Assembly: GCF_900230285.1 (NCBI RefSeq)
Contig: NZ_OCNK01000004.1
Span: 1-64,000 of the forward strand
DNA: 64,000 nucleotides
Direction: 5' to 3'
Source of the DNA: Blastococcus haudaquaticus
GTDB taxonomy: Bacteria; Actinomycetota; Actinomycetes; Mycobacteriales; Geodermatophilaceae
Shown piece after piece: positions 25,246-34,311 of the stretch (the stretch's first letter is position 1; every line of letters starts with the position of its first letter). The position numbers and the translations under genes were made by a program. The notes under the pieces were generated by a model that saw only the letters and a program-made list of their open reading frames with translations, was not told the DNA's origin and ran no database searches.

Positions 25246-25384
25246 CGAGCGGGTACGACCCGCTGGCCCGACGAGACTACCCCACGGCCGGCGGCCCTCC
25301 CGGGACCCCCTCGCCCAGGTTCGTGACGCGCGCGGCCCGGGTAGCGTGATCATCGAACTCGCTCGTCCGCCTGTGGAGGTTCTC

Positions 25385-25594
25385 GTGGCCAAGCTGTCCT
25401 TTATCGCCGGATTCGGCGCCGGCTACGTCCTCGGCTCGAAGGCCGGCCGCGAGCGGTACGAGCAGATCCGCCGCGGCTGGGAGCAGGCCAAGGACGACCC
25501 CCGCCTGCAGAGCATCGCCGGCGTCGCCCAGGCCAAGGCCGACGACGCACTCGCTTCGCTGCGCACCCGCATGGGCGGCGAGCCGCCCCGCTGA
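25385..25594 (+). CDS. Small YtxH-like membrane-anchored protein
   Basis: The 69-residue protein has an N-terminal Gly-rich hydrophobic stretch (LSFIAGFGAGYVLGSKAG), followed by a charged amphipathic helix (RERYEQIRRGWEQAKDD) and a second helix. This layout is common in small actinobacterial proteins related to YtxH, whose function is not established. GTG 25385 has a strong GGAGGT site 4 bases upstream and is preferred over an upstream ATA/ATG-like extension. A TAGCGT box at 25342-25347 may be its -10. It is convergent with the gene at 25608. Confidence 0.75.
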   Translation: MAKLSFIAGFGAGYVLGSKAGRERYEQIRRGWEQAKDDPRLQSIAGVAQAKADDALASLRTRMGGEPPR

Positions 25595-25607
25595 TCCGCC
25601 CGGCCGG

Positions 25608-26183
25608 TCAGTCGACCTGGTCGGCCGCCACCAGGTCGGCGAGCTTCCTGCGGGCCGCCTCGCGGGCCTCCGGATCGCTGCGCCGCTCGTCGTCGTCGAA
25701 GACGACGGTCCACTCCCGGACAGGCTGACCGGGGATCCGCCGGGCCACCAGCAGCACCCCTCCCCCGCCGGGCAGCGGTGACCGCTGGCTGGCGACCACC
25801 GTCTCGTCGACCCGCCGGCGCACGATCGCCGGCAGATCGCCGGCATCGGTGAGCACGTGGCGCTGCGCCCGCTCCCGCGCCTGGACCCCCGGCTCCACCT
25901 CGACCAGGGCGGTCACGACGAAGCTGCCTCCGCCGTCGCCGGTCGCCGTCCAGCGGGCCTCGGCGACCTCGTGCCAGCGGAGCACCCGCACGTCCTCGAC
26001 CGACGTGACCTCGAGCGGCACCGCGCGCAGGCCGCGCGAGGTGGCGACCAGCCAGCCCTCGTCGCGGGCCAGCGTTCCCCAGGCGAGCACCCGCTCGTCC
26101 GGGTCCGACGACGCCAGGACGGCGACCCGCACCGGCTCCGGCGGCCGGGCGAACCGGCGCTTGACCTTGTCGACGAGGCTCAC
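25608..26183 (-). CDS. Conserved hypothetical protein co-translated with dnaG
   Basis: The 191-residue cytoplasmic protein begins VSLVDKVKRRFARPPEPV and contains LAWGTLARDEGWLVATSRGLRAVP, VRVLRWHEVAEARWTATGD and a C-terminal helix. The pattern (short basic N terminus, then beta-rich segments with WHEV and RWTA) is familiar from actinobacterial proteins encoded after dnaG, possibly PH-like folds, but no activity is known. The GTG at 26183 overlaps the dnaG stop (GTGA), so it is translationally coupled. No signal peptide or membrane segment is seen. Confidence 0.8.
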   Translation of the reverse strand: MSLVDKVKRRFARPPEPVRVAVLASSDPDERVLAWGTLARDEGWLVATSRGLRAVPLEVTSVEDVRVLRWHEVAEARWTATGDGGGSFVVTALVEVEPGVQARERAQRHVLTDAGDLPAIVRRRVDETVVASQRSPLPGGGGVLLVARRIPGQPVREWTVVFDDDERRSDPEAREAARRKLADLVAADQVD

Positions 26184-28063
26184 GGCGTCAGCCCACCCAT
26201 CGCGCGTTCGCGCAGCGACCGGGCCTGGGCCTCGAGCGCGACGAGACGGCCGAAGACCTTCGTGTACTCGTCGGGGGCCTCGACCGGGTTCATCCGCTGC
26301 AGCTTCCCCTTGAGGGTGGCCACCTGGCGGACGGTCGCCATCTCCTGCAGCCGGGCCATGACGGCGTTCACGTAGTGCGCGTCCGCCTCGCCGACCGAGC
26401 GCATCGGCTCGACGGCGAGCGCCGTCAGCTGGGCTCGTGCCGACTCGCGCGGGCACTCGGCGGCGACCTGGTCCAGCCACTCCGGACCGGTCACCCGGGC
26501 AGCCGCCGCTCCCCCGGCAGCGGCGACCGCGGCAGCCACCGCCGAGTAGTCCGGGTCGGTGTAGGCGTCGAACGGGATCGCGTCGAAGGACGGGCCGGCG
26601 ATCTCCGGCACCTGCAGCGCGGCCTTCACCGCCTCACGCTCGACCTCGACCGCGGCGTCGTCGGGGGTCCGCTGGGGACTGCGCTGCCGCTGCCGCGGGC
26701 GCTCCTCGGCGCCGCCCGACAACCGGCGGAGACGCTCCATGACCTCCGACTCGTCCGGCAGCCCGAGCAGTCCGGCCAGGCGGCGGGCATAGGCGGGACG
26801 GAGGGCGTGGTCCTTGATCTGCGCGAGCAGCGGCGCGGTCTTCTCCAGCGCGTGCACGCGCCCCTCGACGGTGTCGAGGTCGTACTCGGCCAGCGTCGTC
26901 TTGAGCACGAACTCGATCAGCGGCGTCCGGCGGGCGATGAGGTCGCGGACCGCGGCGTCGCCGTGCTCCTGGCGCAGCTCGCACGGGTCGTTGCCGTTCG
27001 GCTCGACCGCGACGAAGGTCTGCCCGACGAAGCGCTGGTCCTCGGCGAAGGTCTTCATGGCCGCCGCCTGGCCCGCGGCGTCGCCGTCGAAGGTGTAGAC
27101 GACCTCGCCCCGGAACTCGTCCTGGTCCATGAGCAGCCGGCGCAGCACGCTGATGTGCTCACCGCCGAACGCGGTCCCGCAGGAGGCGACCGCGGTGGTG
27201 ACGCCGGCCAGGTGGCATGCCATGACGTCGGTGTAACCCTCGACGACCACGGCCTGGTGCCGGCGGGCGATGTCGCGCTTGGCCCGTTCGATGCCGTACA
27301 GCACGGTGCTCTTCTTGTAGAGCGGCGTCTCGGGGGTGTTCAGGTACTTGGGGCCCGGGTCGTCGTCCATGAGCTTGCGGGCGCCGAACCCGATGACGTC
27401 GCCGGTGATGTCGCGGATCGGCCACACGAGGCGCCGGTGGAAGCGGTCGATGAGCGTGCCGCGCGAGGACTCCTTGGCCAGCCCGCCGGTGACCAGCTCG
27501 GCCTGGGTGAACCCCTTGCCGCGCAGGTGCCGGGTCAGGCCGTCCCAGCCGCCGGGGGCGTAGCCGCAGCCGAAGTCGACGGCCACCTGCCGGTCGAAGC
27601 CCCGTTCGGCGAGGAACTGGCGGGCCGGCGCGGCGTCGGGCGTGCCGAGCTGCTCGACGAAGAAGTTCGCGGCGGCGGTGTTGGCGGCGACCAGGCGGGC
27701 CCGCTGGCCGACGTTCGCCCGGTCGGGAGCACCGGTGGCGCGGCCGCTGTCGTCCTCGTAGTGGAGTTCGACGTTGGCCCGGCCGGCCAGCAACTCGACC
27801 GACTCCGAGAACGAGAGGTGGTCGATCTGCTGGATGAACGAGATGACGTCGCCGCCCATCCCGCACCCGAAGCAGTGCCACAGCCCGCGCGAAGGGGTGA
27901 CCTGGAAGGACGGCGACTTCTCGTCGTGGAAAGGACAGAGCCCCTTGAGGCTGCCCCCGCCGGCGCGCTTGAGCTGCAGGTGCTCCCCGACGATCTCGTC
28001 GATCTTCGACCGCTCGCGGACCAGCGCGATGTCGGCGGCCCGGATGCGTCCCCGGCCCGCCAT
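26180..28063 (-). CDS. dnaG: DNA primase
   Basis: The 627-residue enzyme makes RNA primers at the replication fork. The N-terminal CHC2 zinc finger is complete (LCPFHDEKSPSF, then LWHCFGCGMGGD). The TOPRIM catalytic core shows VVVEGYTDVMACHLAG and YTFDGDAAGQAA. The C-terminal third is the DnaB-interacting region, with a Ser/Arg/Gln-rich linker. The ATG at 28063 shares one base with the stop of the upstream gene (TGATG). An open frame continues upstream without start or homology and is ignored. Confidence 0.97.
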   Translation of the reverse strand: MAGRGRIRAADIALVRERSKIDEIVGEHLQLKRAGGGSLKGLCPFHDEKSPSFQVTPSRGLWHCFGCGMGGDVISFIQQIDHLSFSESVELLAGRANVELHYEDDSGRATGAPDRANVGQRARLVAANTAAANFFVEQLGTPDAAPARQFLAERGFDRQVAVDFGCGYAPGGWDGLTRHLRGKGFTQAELVTGGLAKESSRGTLIDRFHRRLVWPIRDITGDVIGFGARKLMDDDPGPKYLNTPETPLYKKSTVLYGIERAKRDIARRHQAVVVEGYTDVMACHLAGVTTAVASCGTAFGGEHISVLRRLLMDQDEFRGEVVYTFDGDAAGQAAAMKTFAEDQRFVGQTFVAVEPNGNDPCELRQEHGDAAVRDLIARRTPLIEFVLKTTLAEYDLDTVEGRVHALEKTAPLLAQIKDHALRPAYARRLAGLLGLPDESEVMERLRRLSGGAEERPRQRQRSPQRTPDDAAVEVEREAVKAALQVPEIAGPSFDAIPFDAYTDPDYSAVAAAVAAAGGAAAARVTGPEWLDQVAAECPRESARAQLTALAVEPMRSVGEADAHYVNAVMARLQEMATVRQVATLKGKLQRMNPVEAPDEYTKVFGRLVALEAQARSLRERAMGGLTP

Positions 28064-28569
28064 CAGCTGCTGCCCACTGCGCCGGCCGTCGTCGCCGCGG
28101 TCACCGCGGCCGTGTTGCGTCGGCTGATGACCAGTTCCAGCCAGAGCAGGAACACCTGGTGGTCGAGGGGAAGGTCCGGCTCGGGGCTCAGCGTGGGTCG
28201 AGGCGACCACCCACCGGTCGAGCCGCTCTCGGCGACCTGACGGCCGCCGGAGACGAAGCGGTGCGTGCCCTTCCAGTAGGACAGGCTCTGCACCTGGACC
28301 TGCGTCCCGTCGAGATCCGCCGTCCAGGTGCCCTTCCACATCGACGTCTGCCGGGCACGCAGACGTGCGGAGTCCTCCGGCTCGGCGGCCCAGCGGCCCC
28401 GGAGCTCGCCCTTGCGCTTGCTGAACAGCCACTCCCGGTCGCCGACGACGGCCGTGGCTGCCTCCTTCCAGTCCGAGGCGCGCAGGGTCGCGACGACGGA
28501 CCCGTCGCGGAACACCGGCAGGACGCCCTTCTCGGTCCCTGCCGTCCCGGCCTTCCCCAGTTCGAGCAC
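28063..28569 (-). CDS. Hypothetical protein, possible scramblase/LURP-one-like fold
   Basis: The 168-residue protein has alternating beta-strand segments: VLPVFRDGSVVATLRASDWKEA, REWLFSKRKGELRGRW, KGTWTADLDGTQVQVQSLSYWKGTHRFVSG-like regions, and a final hydrophobic helix DHQVFLLWLELVISRR. This resembles LURP-one/scramblase-like proteins, a weak assignment. There is no signal peptide. The GTG at 28569 has GAGGGGGAG about 6 bases upstream. The stop shares a base with the dnaG start, so it is probably in the dnaG operon. Confidence 0.65.
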   Translation of the reverse strand: MLELGKAGTAGTEKGVLPVFRDGSVVATLRASDWKEAATAVVGDREWLFSKRKGELRGRWAAEPEDSARLRARQTSMWKGTWTADLDGTQVQVQSLSYWKGTHRFVSGGRQVAESGSTGGWSPRPTLSPEPDLPLDHQVFLLWLELVISRRNTAAVTAATTAGAVGSS

Positions 28570-28580
28570 GCGTCTCCCCC

Positions 28581-29210
28581 TCAGCCGATGCCGGGTGCGC
28601 CGGCGACGCTCTCGCCGGTCACGCGGTAGAGCAGATAGGCAGCAGTCTCCCGCAGGATGTAGCGGAACTGCGTGGCGCGGGTCTGGACGGCCGGGCCCTG
28701 CCGGGTCGGCGAGCTCTCCGCCTCGATGCCGGAGTCCTCGGCCATCCGCTGGGCGCGCATGGCGTGCCACGGGTCGGTGACCAGGACCGCGCTCGCCCAG
28801 CCGCGCTCGGCGAAGGCCGTCGACACCACACGCATGCTCTCCAGGGTGTCCACGCCCTCCTCCACGGCGAGCAGAGCGTCCTCCGGCACACCGCCCGCGG
28901 CGAGGTAGGCGCGGCCGGCCTCGGCCTCGGAGAACTCGTCGCCCTCCGCGCGGCCGCCGACGGTCACGATCACCGGGGCGACGCCGGCCTCGTAGAGCGA
29001 GATGGCGTGCTCCAGCCGCGCCTCGAAGAAGGAGGACGGGACGCCGTTGTACTGCGCCGTGCCGAGGACCACGATCGCGTCCGACGCCGGACGGGAGTCC
29101 TGCCGGGCGGTCCACCAGATCGCCAGCCCGGTCGACACGACCAGCAGGATGCTGGCCAGGACGGCGGCACCGGCGACCCGGTTCAGCAGGTTCCCGATGC
29201 GCACCCCCAC
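28581..29210 (-). CDS. DUF218/YdcF-family membrane protein
   Basis: The 209-residue protein has an N-terminal membrane anchor (AGAAVLASILLVVSTGLAIWW) and a DUF218 domain: AIVVLGTAQYNGVPSSFFEARL, IVTVGGRAEGDEFSEAEAGRAYL, and VLVTDPWHAMRAQRMAED. YdcF/SanA relatives are linked to envelope functions and may bind nucleotides, but their reactions are unclear. GTG 29210 is the only start that gives the whole anchor. It is 11 bases upstream of the hypothetical gene at 28063-28569 and likely co-transcribed. It is divergent from the RidA gene. Confidence 0.85.
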   Translation of the reverse strand: MGVRIGNLLNRVAGAAVLASILLVVSTGLAIWWTARQDSRPASDAIVVLGTAQYNGVPSSFFEARLEHAISLYEAGVAPVIVTVGGRAEGDEFSEAEAGRAYLAAGGVPEDALLAVEEGVDTLESMRVVSTAFAERGWASAVLVTDPWHAMRAQRMAEDSGIEAESSPTRQGPAVQTRATQFRYILRETAAYLLYRVTGESVAGAPGIG

Positions 29211-29346
29211 GCGTCATGGGTACCACGCCGCCCTGACGTGCTGCGGCCCCTGGGGATCCGTGGCGTCGTCGTCCACACCCCATGGGGCGCCCCGGAGGAG
29301 GAGGCTCCCGCCGACAGCCCGCACCAGCCGTCGGAAGGACCGGGAC

Positions 29347-29727
29347 ATGGAGCGTCATGTCGTCACGGGCGAAGGACTCCCCCCGCAGATCGGCCCCTAC
29401 TCGCACGCGGTGCGCGCCGGCGGGTTCGTCTTCGTCGCCGGGCAGCCCGGCATCGATCCGGTGACCGGTGAGGTGCCCGACGCCTTCGAGCCGCAGGCGC
29501 GCCAGGCGTTCAGCAACCTGGTGGCCGTCCTGGGCGTCGCGGGCAGCGGACCGGGCCTCGTGGTCAGCACGACGGTCCTGGTCTCCGACCACGCCGACTT
29601 CCCCGCGATGAACGCCGTCTTCGCCGACTTCTTCCCGGTCGACCCACCGACCCGGATGACGATGCAGGTGCCGCTGCCCCGTGGACTGCTGATCTCCGTC
29701 GGGTGCACCGCCGTCGACGGGAGGTGA
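29347..29727 (+). CDS. RidA/YjgF-family protein (reactive enamine/imine deaminase)
   Basis: The 126-residue protein shows the family pattern LPPQIGPYSHAVRAGGFVFVAGQPGIDP, then QARQAFSNLVAVL, and the end motif PTRMTMQVPLPRGLLISVGCTA. The Arg that anchors substrate carboxylates in RidA is present (PTRMTM). Such trimeric proteins hydrolyse reactive 2-aminoacrylate-like intermediates. The final Glu of the common VEIEAIA motif is replaced here (LISVGCTAVD), so specificity may differ. GGAAGG lies 7 bases upstream of ATG 29347. It is convergent with ppdK at a 4-base gap. Confidence 0.88.
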   Translation: MERHVVTGEGLPPQIGPYSHAVRAGGFVFVAGQPGIDPVTGEVPDAFEPQARQAFSNLVAVLGVAGSGPGLVVSTTVLVSDHADFPAMNAVFADFFPVDPPTRMTMQVPLPRGLLISVGCTAVDGR

Positions 29728-29731
29728 CCGC

Positions 29732-32434
29732 TCAGGAGCCGGCGCGCTCCCCGCCCAGTGCCGCCCGGCCGGCCTCCAGCCGGGCGACCGGGACGCGGAA
29801 CGGCGAGCACGACACGTAGTCGAGCCCCACGTCGTGGAAGAAGTGCACCGAGTCGGGGTCACCGCCGTGCTCCCCGCAGATCCCGAGCTTCAGGTCCTCC
29901 CGTGCTGCCCGGCCGGCGTCCGAGGCGATCTGCACGAGCCGGCCGACCCCTTCCCGGTCCAGCGACTCGAACGGCGAGATCCCGAAGATCCCCTTGTCCA
30001 GGTACTGGTGGAAGAACGCCGCCTCGACGTCGTCCCGGGAGAAACCCCACGTCATCTGGGTGAGGTCGTTGGTGCCGAAGGAGAAGAACTCGGCGTAGGC
30101 GGCGATCTCCCCGGCCGTGAGGGCGGCCCGCGGCACCTCGATCATCGTGCCGATCGTCGCCTGCACGTCCACGCCCTCGGCCTCGCAGACCTCGGCGAGC
30201 ACCCGCTCGGACTCCTCGCGGATCGCCTCGAGCTCCTGCACCGCGCCGACCAGCGGGATCATGATCTCCGGCCGCGGGTCGCCGCCGGCCTTGCGGCGGT
30301 CGCAGGCCGCCTCGGCGATCGCCCGTACCTGCATGGCGAACAGGCCCGGCACGACGAGGCCCAGCCGGACGCCGCGCAGGCCCAGCATCGGGTTGGACTC
30401 GTGCATGCCGCGCACCGCCGCGAGCAGGCGCAGGCTGCCCTCGTCGGGTTCCCCGCGCTCCTCGGCGAGGGCGACGCGGACCGACAACTCGGTGAGGTCG
30501 GGCAGGAACTCGTGCAGCGGCGGGTCGAGCAGCCGCACGGTCACGGGCAGCCCGTCCATCTCCTCGAAGATCTCGAGGAAGTCCTGCTTCTGCAGCGGCT
30601 CCAGGGCGTCCAGTGCCGACTGCCGCTCCTCGGGGCCGTCGGCCAGGATGAGCTTCTCGACCAGCTTCCGCCGGTCGCTGCCCAGGAACATGTGCTCGGT
30701 CCGGCAGAGGCCGATCCCCTGGGCGCCGAAGCGCCGGGCGCGGGCGGAGTCCTCGGGGGTGTCGGCGTTCGTGCGGACGTCGAGCCGCCGCTGCTCGTCG
30801 GCGTGGGCGAGGATCCGGTGGACGCTGCGGACGACGTCGTCGGTGTCCGATGCCTCAGGATCGATCTCGCCCTCGAAGTACCGGACGACCGACGACGGCT
30901 CCACGGGCACCTCGCCCAGCCACACGCGGCCGGTCGAGCCGTCGATGGAGATGACGTCGCCCTCGTTGACCACCGACCCGCCGGGTGCGGTGAACTTCCT
31001 GCCCTTGGTGTCGACCTGCAGCTCCTCGGCGCCGCACACGCAGGTCTTGCCCATGCCGCGAGCGACGACCGCGGCGTGGGAGGTCTTGCCGCCGCGGCTG
31101 GTCAGCACGCCCTGGGCGGCGATCATCCCGGAGAGGTCGTCGGGGTTGGTCTCCCGGCGGACGAGGACGACGTCCTCCCCGCGGTCGGCCCACTTCACGG
31201 CCTCCTCCGAGGAGAAGACCGCCTTGCCCACGGCGGCGCCCGGTGAGGCGTTCATGCCCTGGGTCAGCTGCGTGGCGTCCCCGCCGGAGACGAAGCGCGG
31301 GAACATCAGCTGGGCCAGCTGGTCGCCGGTCACCCGGCGGACGGCCTCGTCCATGTCGATGAGGCCCTCGTCGACCAGCTGGGTCGCGATGACGAACGCG
31401 GCGGCTGCTCCCCGCTTGCCGACGCGGGTCTGCAGCATCCAGAGCTTATTGCGCTCGATCGTGAACTCGATGTCGCACAGGTCGCGGTAGTGCGACTCCA
31501 GGCGCGACATCGTCGTCATCAGCTCGTCGTAGGCGTCCGCGTCGATCTGCTCGAGGTCGGCCAGGGGCACCGTGTTCCGGATGCCGGCGACGACGTCCTC
31601 GCCCTGGGCGTTCTGCAGGTAGTCGCCGTAGACGCCCTGCGCCCCGCTGCCGGGGTCACGGGTGAAGGCGACGCCGGTGCCGGAGTCCGAGCCGAGGTTG
31701 CCGAACACCATGGAGCAGACGTTCACGGCGGTGCCGGCGTCGCTGGGGATGCGCTCCCGGCGGCGGTAGATGATCGCGCGATCGGAGTTCCACGAGTCGA
31801 AGACGGCGTTGATCGCCATGTCCATCTGCTCCCGCGGGTCCTGCGGGAAGTCGTTGCCGGTGTGCTCCCGGACGATCGCCTTGAACCTGTCGACGACGTC
31901 CTTCAGGTGCTCGGCGTCCAGGTCGAGGTCGAGTTCGGTGCCCTGCTCGGCCTTCACCGCGTCCAGGGCGTCGTCGAAGAGCTCGCCCTCGATGCCGAGC
32001 ACGGTCTTGCCGAACATCTGGATCAGCCGGCGGTAGGAGTCCCAGGCGAAGCGCTCGCTGCCCGACTGCTGCGCCAGGCCCTGGACCGACTCGTCGTTGA
32101 GACCCACGTTGAGGACGGTCTCCATCATCCCGGGCATCGAGGCCGCCGCTCCGGAGCGCACCGAGACCAGGAGCGGGTCGGCCGGGTCGCCGAGCGTCTT
32201 GCCCATGGCATCCTGCAGCGCCGCGAGGTGCTCGGTCACCTGGGCGTCGAGCTCGGGCGGGGTGCCGGCGTGCTCGAGGTAGTACCGGCAGGCATCGGTG
32301 GTGATGGTGAAACCGGGTGGGACCGGCAGGCCCAGGTTGGTCATCTCCGCCAGGTTGGCGCCCTTGCCACCCAGTAGGTCCTTCTGGTCCTTGCTGCCCT
32401 CGCTGAAGTCGTAGACCCACTTCTTCCCGGCCAC
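29732..32434 (-). CDS. ppdK: Pyruvate, phosphate dikinase
   Basis: The 900-residue enzyme interconverts pyruvate + ATP + phosphate and PEP + AMP + pyrophosphate. The N-terminal ATP-grasp part has KDLLGGKGANLAEMTNLGLPVPPGF. The central swivelling domain has the phospho-histidine motif SRGGKTSHAAVVARGMGKTCV. The C-terminal PEP/pyruvate barrel has GLCRTEHMF and the catalytic Cys in LGICGEHGGDP. The preferred start is the GTG at 32434 (VAGKKWVYDFSEG), which has GGAGG 6 bases upstream. The ATG 18 bases earlier overlaps that site. It stands alone, between RidA and a small membrane protein. Confidence 0.97.
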   Translation of the reverse strand: MAGKKWVYDFSEGSKDQKDLLGGKGANLAEMTNLGLPVPPGFTITTDACRYYLEHAGTPPELDAQVTEHLAALQDAMGKTLGDPADPLLVSVRSGAAASMPGMMETVLNVGLNDESVQGLAQQSGSERFAWDSYRRLIQMFGKTVLGIEGELFDDALDAVKAEQGTELDLDLDAEHLKDVVDRFKAIVREHTGNDFPQDPREQMDMAINAVFDSWNSDRAIIYRRRERIPSDAGTAVNVCSMVFGNLGSDSGTGVAFTRDPGSGAQGVYGDYLQNAQGEDVVAGIRNTVPLADLEQIDADAYDELMTTMSRLESHYRDLCDIEFTIERNKLWMLQTRVGKRGAAAAFVIATQLVDEGLIDMDEAVRRVTGDQLAQLMFPRFVSGGDATQLTQGMNASPGAAVGKAVFSSEEAVKWADRGEDVVLVRRETNPDDLSGMIAAQGVLTSRGGKTSHAAVVARGMGKTCVCGAEELQVDTKGRKFTAPGGSVVNEGDVISIDGSTGRVWLGEVPVEPSSVVRYFEGEIDPEASDTDDVVRSVHRILAHADEQRRLDVRTNADTPEDSARARRFGAQGIGLCRTEHMFLGSDRRKLVEKLILADGPEERQSALDALEPLQKQDFLEIFEEMDGLPVTVRLLDPPLHEFLPDLTELSVRVALAEERGEPDEGSLRLLAAVRGMHESNPMLGLRGVRLGLVVPGLFAMQVRAIAEAACDRRKAGGDPRPEIMIPLVGAVQELEAIREESERVLAEVCEAEGVDVQATIGTMIEVPRAALTAGEIAAYAEFFSFGTNDLTQMTWGFSRDDVEAAFFHQYLDKGIFGISPFESLDREGVGRLVQIASDAGRAAREDLKLGICGEHGGDPDSVHFFHDVGLDYVSCSPFRVPVARLEAGRAALGGERAGS

Positions 32435-32599
32435 CGCACACCTCCGCATCCGTCGGCCCTCGGCGGGCACGTTCCGTCCGACCTGTCGCCTGCGGGCAAG
32501 ACGTCCTAAACGTCCCATCGACGTAGGCGTCGATCGTGACCGACAACCGCCATGGACGCGACCCCGCGCCGGGTGACACGGATCACCCGCGCCCGTCGC

Positions 32600-33043
32600 T
32601 CAGGAGCCGGGTGCGGTCCCGCAGATCCGGAGGCCGTCCTCGCCGACGACGGTCAGCTCCGTCGTCGTCCCGTCCGCCCACTCCACCGGCACCAGGCGGG
32701 CGTCGCCGTCGCGGACGGGGGTGCCCACCTCGGCGGCGCCCTCGCCCAGGTAGGCGGCAGCGAGCTCCTCGGGCGACAGGCGGACCCGCTCCTCCTGGCA
32801 GAGGAGGTCGTAGGCGGTCTCGACGTCGTCCGCCGCGAGAGCCGCGACGAAGACGCCGGCCACCTCCTTCGCCTGGTCGGACCCGGACCCCTTGAGCAGG
32901 AGGGTCAGGACCACCATGAGGACGGCGAAGGCCGCGGTGCCGCCGAAGACGAGCAGGAGCGTGCCCGACCTGCGGCGCGGGGTTCCGGTGTGCAGGGGCG
33001 CGGGCCCCTCGTCGTAGAGGTACGGACCTTCCGGAGCCGTCAT
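32600..33043 (-). CDS. Small single-pass membrane protein of unknown function
   Basis: The 147-residue protein has a short cytoplasmic N terminus rich in Pro and Arg, one transmembrane helix (TLLLVFGGTAAFAVLMVVLTLLL), and an extracytoplasmic domain of about 90 residues with VFVAALAADDVETAYDLLCQEERVRLSPEELAAA. This resembles the NTF2-like or DUF4878-type domains of actinobacterial membrane proteins, as in the gene at 48946-49683. Two Cys residues may form a disulfide. ATG 33043 overlaps the dusB stop (ATGA), so the two genes are co-translated. No function can be assigned. Confidence 0.75.
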   Translation of the reverse strand: MTAPEGPYLYDEGPAPLHTGTPRRRSGTLLLVFGGTAAFAVLMVVLTLLLKGSGSDQAKEVAGVFVAALAADDVETAYDLLCQEERVRLSPEELAAAYLGEGAAEVGTPVRDGDARLVPVEWADGTTTELTVVGEDGLRICGTAPGS

Positions 33044-34182
33044 CCGCCGCTCACCTCGAGTTCGGCGCCCGCCGGCGGGCGGGGGTCGTCGCGGTCGGCC
33101 AGCCAGCCCTGGGGCAGGGCGACCGGGCGAGGAGCCGTGGTGCGCCCGCGCGGTGCGCCCAGGACGGCGGCCGGATACGGCTGGTCGGGGATGCCGGCCA
33201 GCAGCTCGGCCAGCTCGTCGAGACGGCTCACCATCGCCAGCGCCCGGCGGGTGTCGGAGCCCACCGAGAAGCCCTTCAGGTACCAGGCGACGTGCTTGCG
33301 GAAGTCGGAGCAGCCGTACCGCTCGCCGTGCTCCTCGGCGAGCAGCGTGGCGTGCCGGTGCATGACGGCGGCGACCTCGCGGAGGGTGGGCAGCGCGCGG
33401 CGCGGTGTGCCGGCGAAGGCTGCGGCCAGGTCCCCGAACAACCACGGCCGGCCCAGGCAGCCGCGGCCGATGACCACGCCCGCGCAGCCGGTCTCGGCGA
33501 CCATGCGCAGGGCGTCGTCGGCCTCCCAGATGTCGCCGTTGCCGAGCACCGGGATGTCGACGGTCTCGACCAGCCGGGCGATCGGTGACCAGTCAGCCGT
33601 CCCGCTGTAGAGCTGATCGGCGGTGCGCCCGTGCAGGGTGATCGCCGCGGCGCCCTCGTCCTGGGCGATCCGGCCGGCGTCGAGGTAGGTCACGTGGTCG
33701 GCGTCGATGCCGATGCGGGTCTTGATGGTGACCGGCACGTCCCCGGCGGCGCGCACGGCCGAGCGGACGATGTCGCGGAGGAGCACCCGCCGCCACGGCA
33801 GCGCCGAGCCCCCGCCCTTGCGAGTCACCTTGGGCACCGGGCAGCCGAAGTTGAGGTCGATGTGCGCGGGCCGGGTACCGGCCACACCCTCGTCGACCAG
33901 CATCTCGACCGCGCGACCCACGGTGGCCGGGTCGACCCCGTAGAGCTGGACGGAGAACGCGTCCTTCTCGTCCGCGGTCGCCCGGATCATCCGGAGCGTC
34001 TTCTCGTTGCGCTCGACCAGCGCCCGCGTGGTGATCATCTCGCAGACGTAGAGCCCGGCCCCGAACTCCCGGCAGAGCGTGCGGAACGCCGGGTTGGTGA
34101 TGCCGGCCATGGGCGCGAGCACGACCGCGGGGTCGACGACGAGCGTGCCCAGCTTCAGGGCAGGCAGGGACGTCGTGATCAC
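33040..34182 (-). CDS. dusB: tRNA-dihydrouridine synthase
   Basis: The 380-residue flavoprotein reduces uridines in tRNA D-loops. Motifs: VVLAPMAGITNPAFRTLCREFGAGL, the catalytic Cys in IDLNFGCPVPKVTRKGGGSAL, VTIKTRIGID, ITLHGRTADQLYSG and VLGNGDIWEADDALRM. It is full length, with a C-terminal extension of about 40 residues beyond the helical domain (PRGRTTAPRPVALPQGWLADR). The GTG at 34182 is the only start that includes the first strand. A 20-bp inverted repeat lies upstream, between this gene and the aldehyde dehydrogenase. Confidence 0.95.
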   Translation of the reverse strand: MITTSLPALKLGTLVVDPAVVLAPMAGITNPAFRTLCREFGAGLYVCEMITTRALVERNEKTLRMIRATADEKDAFSVQLYGVDPATVGRAVEMLVDEGVAGTRPAHIDLNFGCPVPKVTRKGGGSALPWRRVLLRDIVRSAVRAAGDVPVTIKTRIGIDADHVTYLDAGRIAQDEGAAAITLHGRTADQLYSGTADWSPIARLVETVDIPVLGNGDIWEADDALRMVAETGCAGVVIGRGCLGRPWLFGDLAAAFAGTPRRALPTLREVAAVMHRHATLLAEEHGERYGCSDFRKHVAWYLKGFSVGSDTRRALAMVSRLDELAELLAGIPDQPYPAAVLGAPRGRTTAPRPVALPQGWLADRDDPRPPAGAELEVSGG

Positions 34183-34226
34183 GGCGTCCAGGGTAGGCGT
34201 CGGCCCGCCCGGATCTCGCCGCCCGG

Positions 34227-34296
34227 CCGAGTGAGCAGTTGTGGTCCGCCTTACCGGCGGGTCGTGCGGTGTCGGCGACCACAACTGCTCACTCGG
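34227..34296. repeat. 20-bp perfect inverted repeat between dusB and the aldehyde dehydrogenase gene
   Basis: Left arm 34227-34246 (CCGAGTGAGCAGTTGTGGTC) and right arm 34277-34296 are perfect reverse complements, separated by 30 bases that can partly pair themselves (CCGCC with GGCGG). There is no run of T on either side. It could act as a terminator for the aldehyde dehydrogenase gene ending at 34312, or be a mobile palindromic (REP/MITE-like) element. Its A+T-containing arms stand out from the surrounding sequence. Confidence 0.85.
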
Positions 34297-34311
34297 ACCG
34301 TCGCGCTCCCG

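Noticed and set aside
25100-25260. tRNA-Asn as integration site of a mobile island
   Set aside because: No integrase gene and no duplicated 3' tRNA segment were seen.
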